The notes: generated by a model from the letters alone, not told the origin. A stretch of 64,000 nt of DNA from an uncultured Ruminococcus sp. (GCA_947169885.1 CAMVRM010000004.1:43511-107510), one strand, 5' to 3'. Shown: positions 14,749-23,343, numbered from the stretch's first letter. Made by a program: numbers and translations.

Positions 14749-16368
14749 ATGAAAAAACAGAGCTTTTTGAAAGGCTCGGCGGTGCTGTTGGGAATGGTGC
14801 TTGTCACGAAAGCACTCGGGCTTGTCTACAAGATACCGCTGACTTCGATGCTGGGGGGCGGCGGTATGAGCTGTTACTCGGGGGCGTTCGCAGTTTTCAC
14901 GCCCGTGTTTGCGGCGGCAGCGGCAGGAGTTCCCTCGGCTATGTCAAGGCTTGTCTCTCAGCAGCTTGCACTTGGGCGGTATTCGGGAGCGCTCAGGTTC
15001 AGACGTGCGGCGTTTCTTATCTTCGGCACGCTGTCGGGATTGCTCACGGTGCTTATGGCGGCTTTCAGCGGCGTGCTTGCGGAACGTGTCATACATATCC
15101 CCTCGGCAAAGTATGCAGTGGCGGCTGTCTCGCTCACGATATTCCCTGCGGCGATGATGAATGTTCACCGTGGGTGGTCTGAGGGACTGGGGAGCATGAA
15201 CCCCACCGCTTCTTCCGAGATACTTGAAACGGCGGTCAAGCTGATACTGGGGCTTGCTCTGCCCTATGCCGTCATGAGATACGCCGCACAGAGTTTCGCA
15301 GAGTATCACGGCTGTTTCGGGCATTACTGCGCCGACAGTTCCGAAATGTTCAGGACTGCCGTACCATATGCGGCGGCGGCTTCCTGCACAGGCGTTGCGG
15401 CGGCATCGTGGGCGGCGCTTTTGTACCTCACGTTTCTCACACGCAGGATAAACGCAGGCTTTTGTGCAGAAGAAACGTCATCGCTCAGGCTCAGGACTGC
15501 CGCAAAGCTTCTGCTGAAACAGGCTGTTCCTGCTTCGCTCACGGCGGTTGCGGCGACCCTTACGAGCCTTGCAGACCTCATGACCGTCCCGACCATGCTC
15601 GAAAAAGCTATGAGCCGCTGTCAGGGGTTATATCCACAGCTGAACGGCATACCTTCTGCCGAACGTGCAGGATTCATTTACGGCGCATACACGGGGCTTG
15701 CGCTGACAGTATACGGGCTTGTGCCGACATTTACGGCGATGCTCGGAAAAAGCATTCTGCCGAGGCTGAGTGCGGCTTGTGCAGGCGGTGACAGTGCGGA
15801 AGTGCGGCATTCACTGAGAGCAGTACTGCTGTTATCGGCGGCGATAGCGATGCCCTCGGGAGCGGTGATATTCGGATTCCCGAAAGAGATACTGGGACTG
15901 TTATTTGCAGGCTCGCCCACCGAAGCGGCGTTATGTGTCCGTCCGCTTGCGATACTCGGTATATCGGCAGTATTCATGGGGATCTCACTGCCGTGTCTTA
16001 CGGCATTGCAGGCGTGCGACAAGCAGGGGAGTGCGGTCACGATGACGCTCGCAGGCTCGGCACTGAAACTGATATTGAACATCATTCTTATACAGCGCCC
16101 AGAGTTCGGACTGAGCGGTGCGGCGGCGGCTATGGCGGCATCGCAGGGGCTGATACTTGTTTTCACGCTTATAGTTCTGATACGTGGAACGGGGGCGAGT
16201 GCGGAATGTTTAAGTGTGCTTCTGATACCGATACTGCCGACAGCAGGGGCGATGTTTGCGGCTAAGCTATGTCAGGCGGAATTTGAAGCGCCGATCTTTT
16301 TTCCGCTGTGCGTGGGAGCGGCGGTGTATTTTGCGATGATGCTTATTCTGAATAAGAAAGAACTTTGA
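14749..16368 (+). CDS. Polysaccharide/lipid flippase of the SpoVB-YabM (MurJ-like, MOP superfamily) type
   Basis: A 539-residue integral membrane protein with about 13-14 hydrophobic segments. It opens with the typical MOP-superfamily motif (KGSAVLLGMVLVTKALGLVY), then VPSAMSRLVSQQLALG. The SpoVB/YabM branch moves lipid-linked cell-wall or polysaccharide precursors across the membrane. The start is ATG at 14749 (MKKQSFLKG); the upstream in-frame GTG at 14740 has no better ribosome site. Position before mazG, HU and rqcP mirrors B. subtilis yabM-yabN-yabO, supporting a YabM-like assignment. The substrate is not certain. Confidence 0.88.
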   Translation: MKKQSFLKGSAVLLGMVLVTKALGLVYKIPLTSMLGGGGMSCYSGAFAVFTPVFAAAAAGVPSAMSRLVSQQLALGRYSGALRFRRAAFLIFGTLSGLLTVLMAAFSGVLAERVIHIPSAKYAVAAVSLTIFPAAMMNVHRGWSEGLGSMNPTASSEILETAVKLILGLALPYAVMRYAAQSFAEYHGCFGHYCADSSEMFRTAVPYAAAASCTGVAAASWAALLYLTFLTRRINAGFCAEETSSLRLRTAAKLLLKQAVPASLTAVAATLTSLADLMTVPTMLEKAMSRCQGLYPQLNGIPSAERAGFIYGAYTGLALTVYGLVPTFTAMLGKSILPRLSAACAGGDSAEVRHSLRAVLLLSAAIAMPSGAVIFGFPKEILGLLFAGSPTEAALCVRPLAILGISAVFMGISLPCLTALQACDKQGSAVTMTLAGSALKLILNIILIQRPEFGLSGAAAAMAASQGLILVFTLIVLIRGTGASAECLSVLLIPILPTAGAMFAAKLCQAEFEAPIFFPLCVGAAVYFAMMLILNKKEL

Positions 16369-16691
16369 GCCTTTACAGCGTTAGTATACTATTTAGAATA
16401 TATCAGCATAGGACAGAAGCAACAAAATGCTCAAACAACATCCCAAGCTTTGAAAACACTCATTTTCCTATGAATTAAAGCAGAAACAGCACACTTCACA
16501 AAATATTATTCAAAAAATTCAAGGGTAATTGTGTACATAGCGATGTTTGATGATTTGTGCAAAACGCCAAAAAAGTCGTATTCTGCGGTTTTATTAAAAA
16601 AAATCGCCGAAAACCCTTGAAATTTTTTTTGTTATAGGTTAAAATAATAATACAACCGTTGGATTCGGGAATAATTGGAGGGTTGAACGCT
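16369..16691 (+). promoter_or_regulatory. Intergenic region with promoter for mazG
   Basis: A 323-bp non-coding stretch, strongly AT-rich. The only clear element is TTGAAA (16617-16622), a 17-bp spacer and TAAAAT (16640-16645), followed by GGAGGG before the TTG start of mazG. A short A-run and several small inverted repeats occur, but no convincing terminator was seen for the flippase gene. Confidence 0.5.
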
Positions 16692-17441
16692 TTGACTGAT
16701 AGTGAATTTGAACAAAGAGCCGCAGCGATACTTGCGAAGAACGATTACGGCGTGGCTGACCTTGCGGAGATAGTCACACTTCTCAGGAGCGAGCGTGGCT
16801 GTCCGTGGGATAAGGTGCAGACACATGAGTCCATAAGACGTGACTTTCTCGAAGAAACTTATGAGGTGCTTGAAGCGATAGACTGCGCAAGCCCCGAAAT
16901 GCTTCGTGAAGAACTGGGAGATGTGCTTCTTCAAGTTGTGTTCCATGCGGATATTGAACGTGAAAAGGGAAGCTTTGACCTTGAAGCTGTTGCGGATGAG
17001 GTGTGCAAAAAACTGATCCTCAGACATCCGCACGTTTTCGGAGATGTTCAGGCTGATACAGTCGATAAGGTTCTCTCGAACTGGGACGCTATCAAGAAGG
17101 ACGAGAAAAAGCAGGAAACTTTTACCGATACGCTCAAAAGCGTGCCGAAAGTTTTTCCCTCCGCTATGAGAGCGCAGAAGCTGGGCAAGAGAGCGTCGAG
17201 GGCAGGCATAGAATTCAAGTCTGCGGAAGAAGCGGCAGAGCTTGCAAAGGCTCTTATCGACAGGGGCGAGACTGCAAAGGCGATGTTCGTGCTTGCTAAT
17301 GCTGTCAGACTTGACGGCGGTGATGCCGAGGAAGAACTTGCCCGTGTATGCGACAGCTTTACCGAACGCTTTGAACAGCTTGAAAAAACGGGCAGAGAGC
17401 TTTCGGCAGTTACTGCGGCAGAACTCTACGACAACATTTAA
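16692..17441 (+). CDS. mazG: Nucleoside triphosphate pyrophosphohydrolase MazG
   Basis: A 249-residue MazG protein that hydrolyses NTPs to NMP and pyrophosphate. The diagnostic motifs are present: CPWDKVQTHES, FLEETYEVLEAI (EExxE) and MLREELGDVLLQVVFHA (ExxxD helix), then HPHVFGD, with a second weaker MazG-like half. I place the start at TTG 16692 because TTGGAGGG is spaced eight bases before it; the longer reading from 16659 runs through that site. It lacks the N-terminal methylase domain found in B. subtilis YabN, so it is the short form. Neighbours are the flippase, HU and RqcP. Confidence 0.92.
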   Translation: MTDSEFEQRAAAILAKNDYGVADLAEIVTLLRSERGCPWDKVQTHESIRRDFLEETYEVLEAIDCASPEMLREELGDVLLQVVFHADIEREKGSFDLEAVADEVCKKLILRHPHVFGDVQADTVDKVLSNWDAIKKDEKKQETFTDTLKSVPKVFPSAMRAQKLGKRASRAGIEFKSAEEAAELAKALIDRGETAKAMFVLANAVRLDGGDAEEELARVCDSFTERFEQLEKTGRELSAVTAAELYDNI

Positions 17442-17502
17442 ATGAAGATCCAAGCGTAAAAGGCTTGTAATATTAAAAAAACATCTGGAGGTATTTACAA
17501 AA

Positions 17503-17778
17503 ATGAAAAAGGCAGAACTTATCAATGTGATAGCAGAAAAAGGCGGCTACACCAAGAAAGAAGCAGAGAAGGCTCTCAACGCAGTTATCGACTCGCTGAC
17601 CGATGTTATGGTATCGGGCGACAAGATCACTCTCGTTGGCTTCGGCACTTTCAAGACCAAGGTAAACCCCGAAAGAATGGGCAGAAACCCCCGTACCAAG
17701 GAGGAAAAGCTCATTCCCGAAAAGACCGTTCCCGTATTCAAGGCAGGTCAGGCTTTGAAGGACGCTGTTAACAAGTAA
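17503..17778 (+). CDS. hup: HU-family nucleoid protein
   Basis: A 91-residue HU/IHF-family DNA-bending protein: MKKAELINVIAEKGGYTKKEAE, the VTLVGFGTF-type turn and the DNA-clasping arm with the RMGRNPRTKEEKLIPEK-like sequence including the intercalating Pro. It is full length with a strong GGAGGTATTTAC ribosome site and its own strong terminator, consistent with high expression of an abundant architectural protein. HU is also found near mazG and the S4 gene in many Firmicutes. Confidence 0.97.
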   Translation: MKKAELINVIAEKGGYTKKEAEKALNAVIDSLTDVMVSGDKITLVGFGTFKTKVNPERMGRNPRTKEEKLIPEKTVPVFKAGQALKDAVNK

Positions 17779-17784
17779 GAACCT

Positions 17785-17821
17785 GCGGGGCGTGCCTTAA
17801 AAAGTATGCCCCGTTTTTTTA
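17785..17821 (+). terminator. Intrinsic terminator after HU gene
   Basis: CGGGGCGTGC and GTATGCCCCG pair (one G-U) around an A-rich loop, followed by a run of eight T. Confidence 0.9.
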
Positions 17822-17840
17822 GAACCTGTCTTCACAAGAC
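17821..17840. repeat. Partial copy of MITE-like terminal repeat
   Basis: AGAACCTGTCTTCACAAGA here is identical over 19 bp to both ends of the element at 43119-43281. Only one end is present; it lies between the HU terminator and the rqcP ribosome site. Confidence 0.7.
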
Positions 17841-17868
17841 ACGTTCTTAAAGGAAAGTGTGGAAAAGT

Positions 17869-18111
17869 ATGCGACTGGATAAATATTTGAAAATAACAAG
17901 GCTCATAAAGCGCAGGACTGTTGCGAACGAAGCCTGTGACGCAGGAAAAATAGAAGTCAACGGCAAGATCGCAAGGGCTTCTTATGATGTCAAAGTCGGC
18001 GATATTATTGCGATAAACATGGGTCAGCGCCCGATAAAAGTTGAGGTGCTGAACGTTACCGAATACGCTACCAAGGAAAATGCCGCCGATAATTACAGGG
18101 TAGTCGACTGA
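17869..18111 (+). CDS. rqcP: S4-domain RNA-binding protein RqcP (YabO-like)
   Basis: An 80-residue single S4-domain protein: MRLDKYLKITRLIKRRTVANEA, AGKIEVNGKIARASYDVKVGD. This size and the mazG/HU neighbourhood match B. subtilis YabO/RqcP, which binds tRNA on stalled 50S subunits and helps RqcH add C-terminal alanine tails. The start is ATG 17869 with AAAGGAAAG upstream; the reading from 17857 adds four residues not seen in the family. Usually the next genes would be yabP/yabQ/divIC; here a ComEA-like gene follows instead. Confidence 0.9.
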   Translation: MRLDKYLKITRLIKRRTVANEACDAGKIEVNGKIARASYDVKVGDIIAINMGQRPIKVEVLNVTEYATKENAADNYRVVD

Positions 18112-18139
18112 CGCTGAGCCTCGCTTAGGGGGTCGTGCT

Positions 18140-18991
18140 ATGCCTGATAACAAACAGAATGAACATCAGGCAAGGTTATCTGTCAGCGGTATTTTGCTCG
18201 TGGCAGGGCTTTTGATGTTTGTTTCGGTGATCGTTCTTACTGCATTGCTCGGAAACAGGAACGGCGGAGAGGTATTTTACAGCGGAGAACAGCAGATCCA
18301 AGGTTCATCGCCTGCGGCATTTTCGGAGATCGTTTCGGAGTGTGACGGCAATCAAACGGAAGTTTCCGAAACTCCCTCGGCTGAAACAAAGAACAGTTCG
18401 TCGGCGGCTAAGGCAGAGCCTGCGGCTGTGACCAAAAGTTCGGAGACAGTCACGAAAACAACTTCCGCTGAACAGACTGTTCCGACTGTATCCGAGATAG
18501 TTTATCCTGTTGACATAAACCTTGCAGGCTTTGAGGAACTAACGGGCGTGGACGGCATAGGAGAAGTCACGGCGAATGAGATAATCGGCTATCGGGATAT
18601 GGTGGGCATTATACACCGAATGGAACAGCTGACCGAGATAGACGGTATCGGCGAGAAAACGCTGGAACTGCTGTGCAGTCATTTTTATGTGAGCGATGCG
18701 GACTATATTCCGCCGGAGGACGAAGCTGACAGTGTGGCTTCTGACGAAATTTCCGCTCAGACAGACAGCGTTATCGAAGAACAGCCTGAGCCGCAATTGC
18801 ATGATGTGAACATCAACACGGCAACGGCTGAGGAGATAGCCGAGGGACTTTTGCTGACAGAGACACAAGCGGCGGCAATAGTTGAACTGCGTGGAAATAT
18901 ACAGTACTTCAGTGCTGTTGAAGAACTGCTCTATACCGAGGTGATAACTGCTGAGGATATTGAGCGGATAAGAGATTATGTTATAATATGA
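18140..18991 (+). CDS. Membrane-anchored ComEA-like protein with two helix-hairpin-helix domains
   Basis: A 283-residue protein with a short cytoplasmic tip, one membrane helix (about 15-38), a Ser/Thr/Ala/Glu-rich linker (about 50-120), and two separated ComEA-type HhH repeats: VDINLAGFEELTGVDGIGE (about 124-185) and VNINTATAEEIAEGLLLTE (about 226-283), joined by an acidic spacer. ComEA is the DNA receptor of natural competence, normally with one HhH pair at its C-terminus. The first copy looks canonical; the second lacks the GIG glycines and is degenerate. AGGGGGTCGTGCT precedes the ATG. No comEC is adjacent, so competence function is unproven. Confidence 0.8.
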   Translation: MPDNKQNEHQARLSVSGILLVAGLLMFVSVIVLTALLGNRNGGEVFYSGEQQIQGSSPAAFSEIVSECDGNQTEVSETPSAETKNSSSAAKAEPAAVTKSSETVTKTTSAEQTVPTVSEIVYPVDINLAGFEELTGVDGIGEVTANEIIGYRDMVGIIHRMEQLTEIDGIGEKTLELLCSHFYVSDADYIPPEDEADSVASDEISAQTDSVIEEQPEPQLHDVNINTATAEEIAEGLLLTETQAAAIVELRGNIQYFSAVEELLYTEVITAEDIERIRDYVII

Positions 18992-18998
18992 ACTTATT

Positions 18999-19055
18999 GC
19001 GGAACGGCAGACTATTTGCGTTTTGAACAGTCGGCTCGTTCCGAAAGTTTTTTTA
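18999..19055 (+). terminator. Intrinsic terminator before tex
   Basis: CGGAACG (19000-19006) pairs with CGTTCCG (19037-19043), with an inner AGACT/AGTC stem, and a run of T follows at 19048-19054. Confidence 0.75.
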
Positions 19056-19072
19056 ATGAAAGGAAAGTGTAA

Positions 19073-21181
19073 ATGGATACCGAAAGGATAATCGACAGAC
19101 TTACAGAAGAATTTTCAACTAAGCGTGAGTATGTCAAAAATGTTATAGATATGCTCGATGAGGGCGCTACCGTGCCGTTTATCTCACGTTATCGTAAAGA
19201 AATGCACGGTGATATGGACGTGCGTTCTTTCAGCGAGAGATATGAATATATGAAAAACCTTGAAGCGAGAAAAGACACAGTTATCGCTTCTATCGAGGAA
19301 CAGGGTGCGCTGACTGACGAATTGAGACAAAAGCTTTCGGAAGCAACACTTCTCACGCAGGTGGAGGACTTGTATCTGCCGTTCAAGCCGAAGAAAAAGA
19401 CCCGTGCGTCTGCCGCAAAGGCGAAGGGGCTTGAACCGCTTGCCGACCTGCTCATGTCGAAAGAGACACGCCCTGCCGAACAGCTTGCGGCGGATTTTCT
19501 GAATGAAGAAGTTCCCGATGCGGCGGCGGCTTTGCAGGGTGCGTCCGACATCATCGCCGAGCGTATCTCTGAAAATGCCGATGTGCGCAGTGCTGTCCGT
19601 GAACTGACTTTCGACACGGGAACAGTTTCGGCTGTCCGTGCGACCGAGGAAGAAACGGTCTATGACAACTACTACGATTTTCACGCTTCGCCCAAAAAGA
19701 TACAGGGGCATCAGTGCCTTGCCATAAACCGTGCCGAGAAAGAGGGCGCTCTGAAAGTCAGGCTTGAAGCGGACGATGAGCGCATTTTAGACCGAATAGA
19801 GCGCATGACTTTGCCGAAAAAGTCGGCGTACCGTGAGATACTCGAAGCGGCGGCAGAGGACAGCTATGACAGGCTCATTAAGCCCTCTATCGAGCGTGAC
19901 ATTCGTTCTGCGCTTACCGAAACTGCGGAGGACGGCGCTATCTACAACTTCAAGCTGAATCTGCGTGCGCTCCTTATGCAGGCTATCGTGCCCGGCAAGA
20001 CGATACTGGGTCTTGACCCCGGATTTGCGCACGGCTGTAAGATCGGCATAATCGACCCCGAGAGCAACGTGCTTGCGACTGACGTTGTGTATCTTCATCA
20101 GAAAGACCGCATGACAAAGCGCATAAAACAGCTTTGCGATATGTACAAAGTCGACTGTATCGCTATCGGAAACGGAACTGCTTCCCGTGAGAGCGAGGAG
20201 GCTGTGGCAGACCTCGGCATTGATTATGTTATCGTGTCGGAGGCGGGCGCTTCGGTATATTCCGTGTCGAAGCTTGCCGAGCAGGAGTTCCCCGACTATG
20301 ACACGAACGTTCGTTCGGCTATCTCTATCGCAAGACGTTTGCAGGATCCGCTTGCGGAACTTGTGAAGATCGATCCGAAGTCCATAGGCGTTGGTCAGTA
20401 CCAGCACGATATGAACCAGAAGAAACTCAGCGAAGCGCTTGACGGCGTGGTGGAGGACTGTGTGAACTCTGTGGGGGTCAATGTTAACACCTCGTCTGCG
20501 GCTCTGTTGGAGCATATCGCAGGACTTAACGCAACAACTGCGAAAAATATTGTACTCTACCGTGAGGAAAACGGAGCGTTCAAGTCACGCAAACAGCTTC
20601 TCAAAGTGCCCCGTCTTGGTGCGAAAGCGTTCGAGCAGTGTGCAGGCTTTCTGCGTGTGTCGGGCGGTGACACGATACTCGACAACACGGGCATACACCC
20701 CGAGTCCTACGAAGCCGCCGAAAAGCTTCTCGATATGCTGGGTTACACCCTTGATGACGTTGCTAACGAGCGTTTGGGCGACTTTACAGAGCGTGCGAGA
20801 AAGTTCACTGTCGGTCAGATAACCGAGACTTGCGGCGCAGGAAAGGAAACGATGATAGACATCGGCAAGGAGCTTTGCAAGCCGGGGCGTGACATTCGTG
20901 AGAGTATGCCTGCACCCGTGTTCAAGCGTGGGATAATGGGCATTGATGACCTTGAAGAGGGCATGATACTTGACGGAACAGTGCGCAACGTTATCGACTT
21001 CGGAGCGTTTGTTGACATAGGTGTACATCAGGACGGCTTAGTTCACATTTCGGAGATCGCAAACAAGTTCATCAAGCACCCCTCTGACGTGCTGACGATC
21101 GGACAAAACGTTAAGGTCAAAGTAATAAAGCTTGACAAGGTGAAAAAGCGCATCTCGCTTTCGATAAAGCAGGCTAAGTAA
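19073..21181 (+). CDS. tex: Tex family S1 RNA-binding protein (transcription accessory factor)
   Basis: A 702-residue full-length Tex/YhgF homologue. Domain order: N-terminal helical Tex domain, a YqgF/RNase-H-like domain (ILGLDPGFAHGCKIG near 310), helix-hairpin-helix repeats (NVNTSSAALLEHIAGL, KVPRLGAKAFEQCAGFLRV) and a C-terminal S1 domain (ILDGTVRNVIDFGAFVDIG to the end). Tex binds nucleic acids and affects transcription and toxin expression in other species; its exact role is unsettled. GAAAGGAAAGTGTAA precedes the ATG. Single gene after a terminator, so it probably has its own promoter. Confidence 0.96.
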   Translation: MDTERIIDRLTEEFSTKREYVKNVIDMLDEGATVPFISRYRKEMHGDMDVRSFSERYEYMKNLEARKDTVIASIEEQGALTDELRQKLSEATLLTQVEDLYLPFKPKKKTRASAAKAKGLEPLADLLMSKETRPAEQLAADFLNEEVPDAAAALQGASDIIAERISENADVRSAVRELTFDTGTVSAVRATEEETVYDNYYDFHASPKKIQGHQCLAINRAEKEGALKVRLEADDERILDRIERMTLPKKSAYREILEAAAEDSYDRLIKPSIERDIRSALTETAEDGAIYNFKLNLRALLMQAIVPGKTILGLDPGFAHGCKIGIIDPESNVLATDVVYLHQKDRMTKRIKQLCDMYKVDCIAIGNGTASRESEEAVADLGIDYVIVSEAGASVYSVSKLAEQEFPDYDTNVRSAISIARRLQDPLAELVKIDPKSIGVGQYQHDMNQKKLSEALDGVVEDCVNSVGVNVNTSSAALLEHIAGLNATTAKNIVLYREENGAFKSRKQLLKVPRLGAKAFEQCAGFLRVSGGDTILDNTGIHPESYEAAEKLLDMLGYTLDDVANERLGDFTERARKFTVGQITETCGAGKETMIDIGKELCKPGRDIRESMPAPVFKRGIMGIDDLEEGMILDGTVRNVIDFGAFVDIGVHQDGLVHISEIANKFIKHPSDVLTIGQNVKVKVIKLDKVKKRISLSIKQAK

Positions 21182-21232
21182 AATGATCTGGCTGTATGTC
21201 ATACGGATCATTGCTCAAAGGAATATCACTTT

Positions 21233-22507
21233 ATGAAAAAATACGAAGAATTTATCGGCAAATACACCAAACTCGGCAAGCGTGTTGACGATCTTTCACG
21301 GGCGGAAAAGCTGATGAAAGCAGTCGGCGAGCCGCACAAACGGCTCAGGTTTGTCCACGTTGCAGGCACGAACGGAAAGGGGAGCGTCTGCGAGATGCTT
21401 GCAAAGACGCTGACCAATGCAGGCTACCGCACGGGGCTGTTCACTTCGCCGTATATCGTCCATTATAATGACCGCATACGTATTGACGGCGTGGAGATAA
21501 CTGATGAACAGCTTGACGAACTTGCGGAGTTTGCCGAGCCGAAGATAAATGCCTGCGGCGGCGGTTTTTCGCAGTTTGAGATAACTCAGGCGCTGGGACT
21601 TCTGCATTTTGAGCGGCAGGCTTGCGACATTGTTGTGCTTGAAACGGGGCTGGGCGGTCTGTTGGACTCAACGAACGTTATCCCTGCTCCCGAGGCGGCG
21701 GTCATAACCTCCATAGCTCTCGACCACACGGCGCTTCTGGGTGACACTACCGAGGAGATAGCCGCTCAGAAAGCAGGCATCATCAAGCGTGGTTCGGCGG
21801 CAGTATGTTCGGCGTGCGTTACGGGCGGCGCAAGGGAAGTGATCCGCAGGCAGGCGGAAAAATGCGGCATAAGCCTGCGCATTCCCGACATGAGCAAACT
21901 CAGCGTTTCAGACTGCGGACTGTTCGGTTCGGAGTTTGACTTCGGCGAGCTTAAAGGGCTGCGGCTGAAAATGGGCGGTGAGCATCAGCTTTTCAACGCC
22001 TGTGCGGTCATCGAGACGGTCAAAGTACTACGTGAAAGGGGCTTTGATATACCCGAGAGTGCGCTCCGTGAGGGTCTGACGGTGCAGATACCTGCGAGGA
22101 TACAGGTCATAAGCGAACAGCCGCTCATAATCGTGGACGGCGGTCACAATCCCGAGGGTGTGTCGGCGCTTGCGGCGGCGGTGGGTCAGCTTTCGTGTGA
22201 AAAGCGGTTCGTGATAGGTATGCTTTCCGACAAGGACAGCGCCGAAGCCGCAAAAGTGCTTGCACCGCTGGGAGAGTTTGTCTGCGTGGGGGATTTTGCG
22301 CCGAACGCACGGTCTGCTCGGGAACTTGCAGAGCTTCTTTCGGCGGCAGGCGCAAAGGCGTTCGCATCGGAACTTTCTCCGCAGGAAACGGTCAGACGTG
22401 AACTTGCTCAGCTGACTGACGGCAGGGCGCTCATCATCTGCGGTTCGCTCTATCTTGCGTCGCTTTTCTGCGGCAGGAACAAGTGGTGGACAAATAAACA
22501 TTCATAG
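21233..22507 (+). CDS. folC: Folylpolyglutamate synthase / dihydrofolate synthase
   Basis: A 424-residue Mur-ligase-type enzyme. It shows the ATP loop VAGTNGKGSVCEML (about 43-56), the FolC signature FTSPYIVHYNDRIRI, the central SIALDHTALLGDT, and the C-terminal IIVDGGHNPEGVSALA. It adds glutamate to folates, trapping them in the cell. AAAGGAAT lies eight bases before the ATG at 21233. It is 51 bp after tex; the gap contains a short inverted repeat (AATGATC...GATCATT) without a T-run, so read-through from tex is possible. Confidence 0.95.
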   Translation: MKKYEEFIGKYTKLGKRVDDLSRAEKLMKAVGEPHKRLRFVHVAGTNGKGSVCEMLAKTLTNAGYRTGLFTSPYIVHYNDRIRIDGVEITDEQLDELAEFAEPKINACGGGFSQFEITQALGLLHFERQACDIVVLETGLGGLLDSTNVIPAPEAAVITSIALDHTALLGDTTEEIAAQKAGIIKRGSAAVCSACVTGGAREVIRRQAEKCGISLRIPDMSKLSVSDCGLFGSEFDFGELKGLRLKMGGEHQLFNACAVIETVKVLRERGFDIPESALREGLTVQIPARIQVISEQPLIIVDGGHNPEGVSALAAAVGQLSCEKRFVIGMLSDKDSAEAAKVLAPLGEFVCVGDFAPNARSARELAELLSAAGAKAFASELSPQETVRRELAQLTDGRALIICGSLYLASLFCGRNKWWTNKHS

Positions 22508-22519
22508 TGAGACATTGAT

Positions 22520-22562
22520 AGTCCCGAAGCGTTTTTTTAGACGTTTCGGGGCGATTTTTTTA
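22520..22562 (+). terminator. Intrinsic terminator of folC
   Basis: CCCGAAGCG and CGTTTCGGG pair across a T-rich loop on plus-strand RNA, followed by TTTTTTTA. Confidence 0.85.
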
Positions 22563-22592
22563 CCGATAAATATTCACACAAATCAATTTTTA

Positions 22593-22620
22593 AAAATAAG
22601 AAATAAGAAATAAGAAATAA
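22593..22620. repeat. Heptamer repeat arm (AAATAAG)n
   Basis: Four near-perfect AAATAAG heptamers in a row. The matching complementary array lies about 450 bp away at 23057-23145, on the far side of the folC-scrR gap. Confidence 0.65.
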
Positions 22621-22631
22621 TATGCGCCCCT

Positions 22632-22730
22632 ACATGGCGTATAAAAATACGCTGTCATAAGAATCATACGCCTGACCTATACGCCAAAAACTACGTATTT
22701 ACGCCACTTATACGCCTATACGCCGTTTTT
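22632..22730. repeat. GGCGTATA-type palindromic repeat, left copy
   Basis: About 97 bp built from repeated TATACGCC units with a small hairpin GGCGTATAAAAATACGC at its outer end. It is the near-exact reverse complement of the copy at 23149-23243, with a shared core of TACGTATTTACGCCACT and CATACGCCTGACC. The two form a large inverted pair around about 420 bp. Confidence 0.85.
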
Positions 22731-22811
22731 GACGGTCAGCATATTATTTATTGATAGCTGGGCGGCGGTGGGCACGTCCACAAGTTCTTTTACCATATTG
22801 AATATCGACAT
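22716..22811 (-). pseudogene. 31-codon ORF, possible remnant of CHC2-type primase N-terminus
   Basis: The ATG at 22811 follows a GAGAGATGATGAT ribosome-like stretch and encodes MSIFNMVKELVDVPTAAQLS plus 11 residues. The TAG stop is formed by the first GGCGTATAG unit of the left palindromic repeat. The opening resembles the N-terminus of phage or plasmid CHC2 zinc-finger primases (an xIVKExVxVPxAAxxYGIxVxxNG pattern), but the cysteines and everything after are missing. I read it as a gene truncated by the repeat; a genuine short peptide cannot be excluded. The family match is recalled, not searched. Confidence 0.35.
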
Positions 22812-23056
22812 ATCATCATCTCTCTTTCAAGTAATATCATACTCAAAAAAGTAAAAAGTAAATAGGTAATTTACATGAATTTTAAATATATGAATATTCA
22901 CACTTTCAGCCGTTTTATATCAAAAATAGTAATTTAAACCTATTTTAAGTTAATATTGATATTTTTTGAGCCGATAAAGCCGAAAAAAAGCTGCATATAT
23001 AAGAAAATGCCCCTTTGTCAAAATAACGAACGGTTTAAAATATTTATATAAATTCT
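22812..23056. other. AT-rich non-coding spacer inside the inverted repeat
   Basis: About 245 bp of very AT-rich sequence between the ORF remnant and the heptamer array. Both strands carry frequent stops in all frames. Nothing beyond A/T runs and a possible minus-strand -10 (TATGATATT) just upstream of the short ORF is visible. Confidence 0.5.
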
Positions 23057-23145
23057 TATCTCTTATTTATTATCTCTTATCTCTTATCTCTCATCTCTTA
23101 TCTCTTATTTATTGTCTCTTATCTGTTATTTATTATCTAATATCT
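23057..23145. repeat. Heptamer repeat array (CTTATCT/CTTATTT)n
   Basis: About twelve consecutive variants of the heptamer CTTATCT, CTTATTT, TTTATTA or CATCTCT in one block. It is the longest such array in the window and complementary to the short arm at 22593-22620. Confidence 0.75.
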
Positions 23146-23148
23146 GTT

Positions 23149-23243
23149 TACGGCGTATAGGCGTATAAGTGGCGTAAATACGTGGTTTTAGGCGTATGGG
23201 TCAGGCGTATGAGCGCAAAAAAGGCGTATAAAAATACGCCTGT
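23149..23243. repeat. GGCGTATA-type palindromic repeat, right copy
   Basis: The inverse partner of 22632-22730: two GGCGTATA units, GTGGCGTAAATACGT, two GGCGTATG units around GGTCA, then the terminal hairpin GGCGTATAAAAATACGCC (18 bp, perfect). Followed by another heptamer array at about 23250-23310. Confidence 0.85.
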
Positions 23244-23249
23244 ACAGAA

Positions 23250-23312
23250 CTTTATCTCTTATTTATTATCTCTTATCTCTCATCTCTTATCTCTTATTTC
23301 TTATTTTAAAAA
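23250..23312. repeat. Heptamer repeat array upstream of scrR promoter
   Basis: A second block of CTTATCT/CTTATTT-type heptamers, ending about 30 bp before the -35 of the LacI-family gene. Confidence 0.65.
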
Positions 23313-23343
23313 ATTAATTTGCGTGATAAATATTTATATCGCC

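Noticed and set aside
21182..21232. Terminator between tex and folC
   Set aside because: An AATGATC/GATCATT stem is present but lacks a T-run on either strand, so termination is not supported.
23057..23145. Possible CRISPR array
   Set aside because: The repeats are contiguous 7-bp units without unique spacers, and no cas gene is present. It is a simple heptamer array.
22632..23243. Possible replication origin (iteron-like GGCGTATA repeats)
   Set aside because: No replication initiator gene or DnaA-box cluster is adjacent, and the repeats are palindromic, not direct iterons. A repeat element explains them better.
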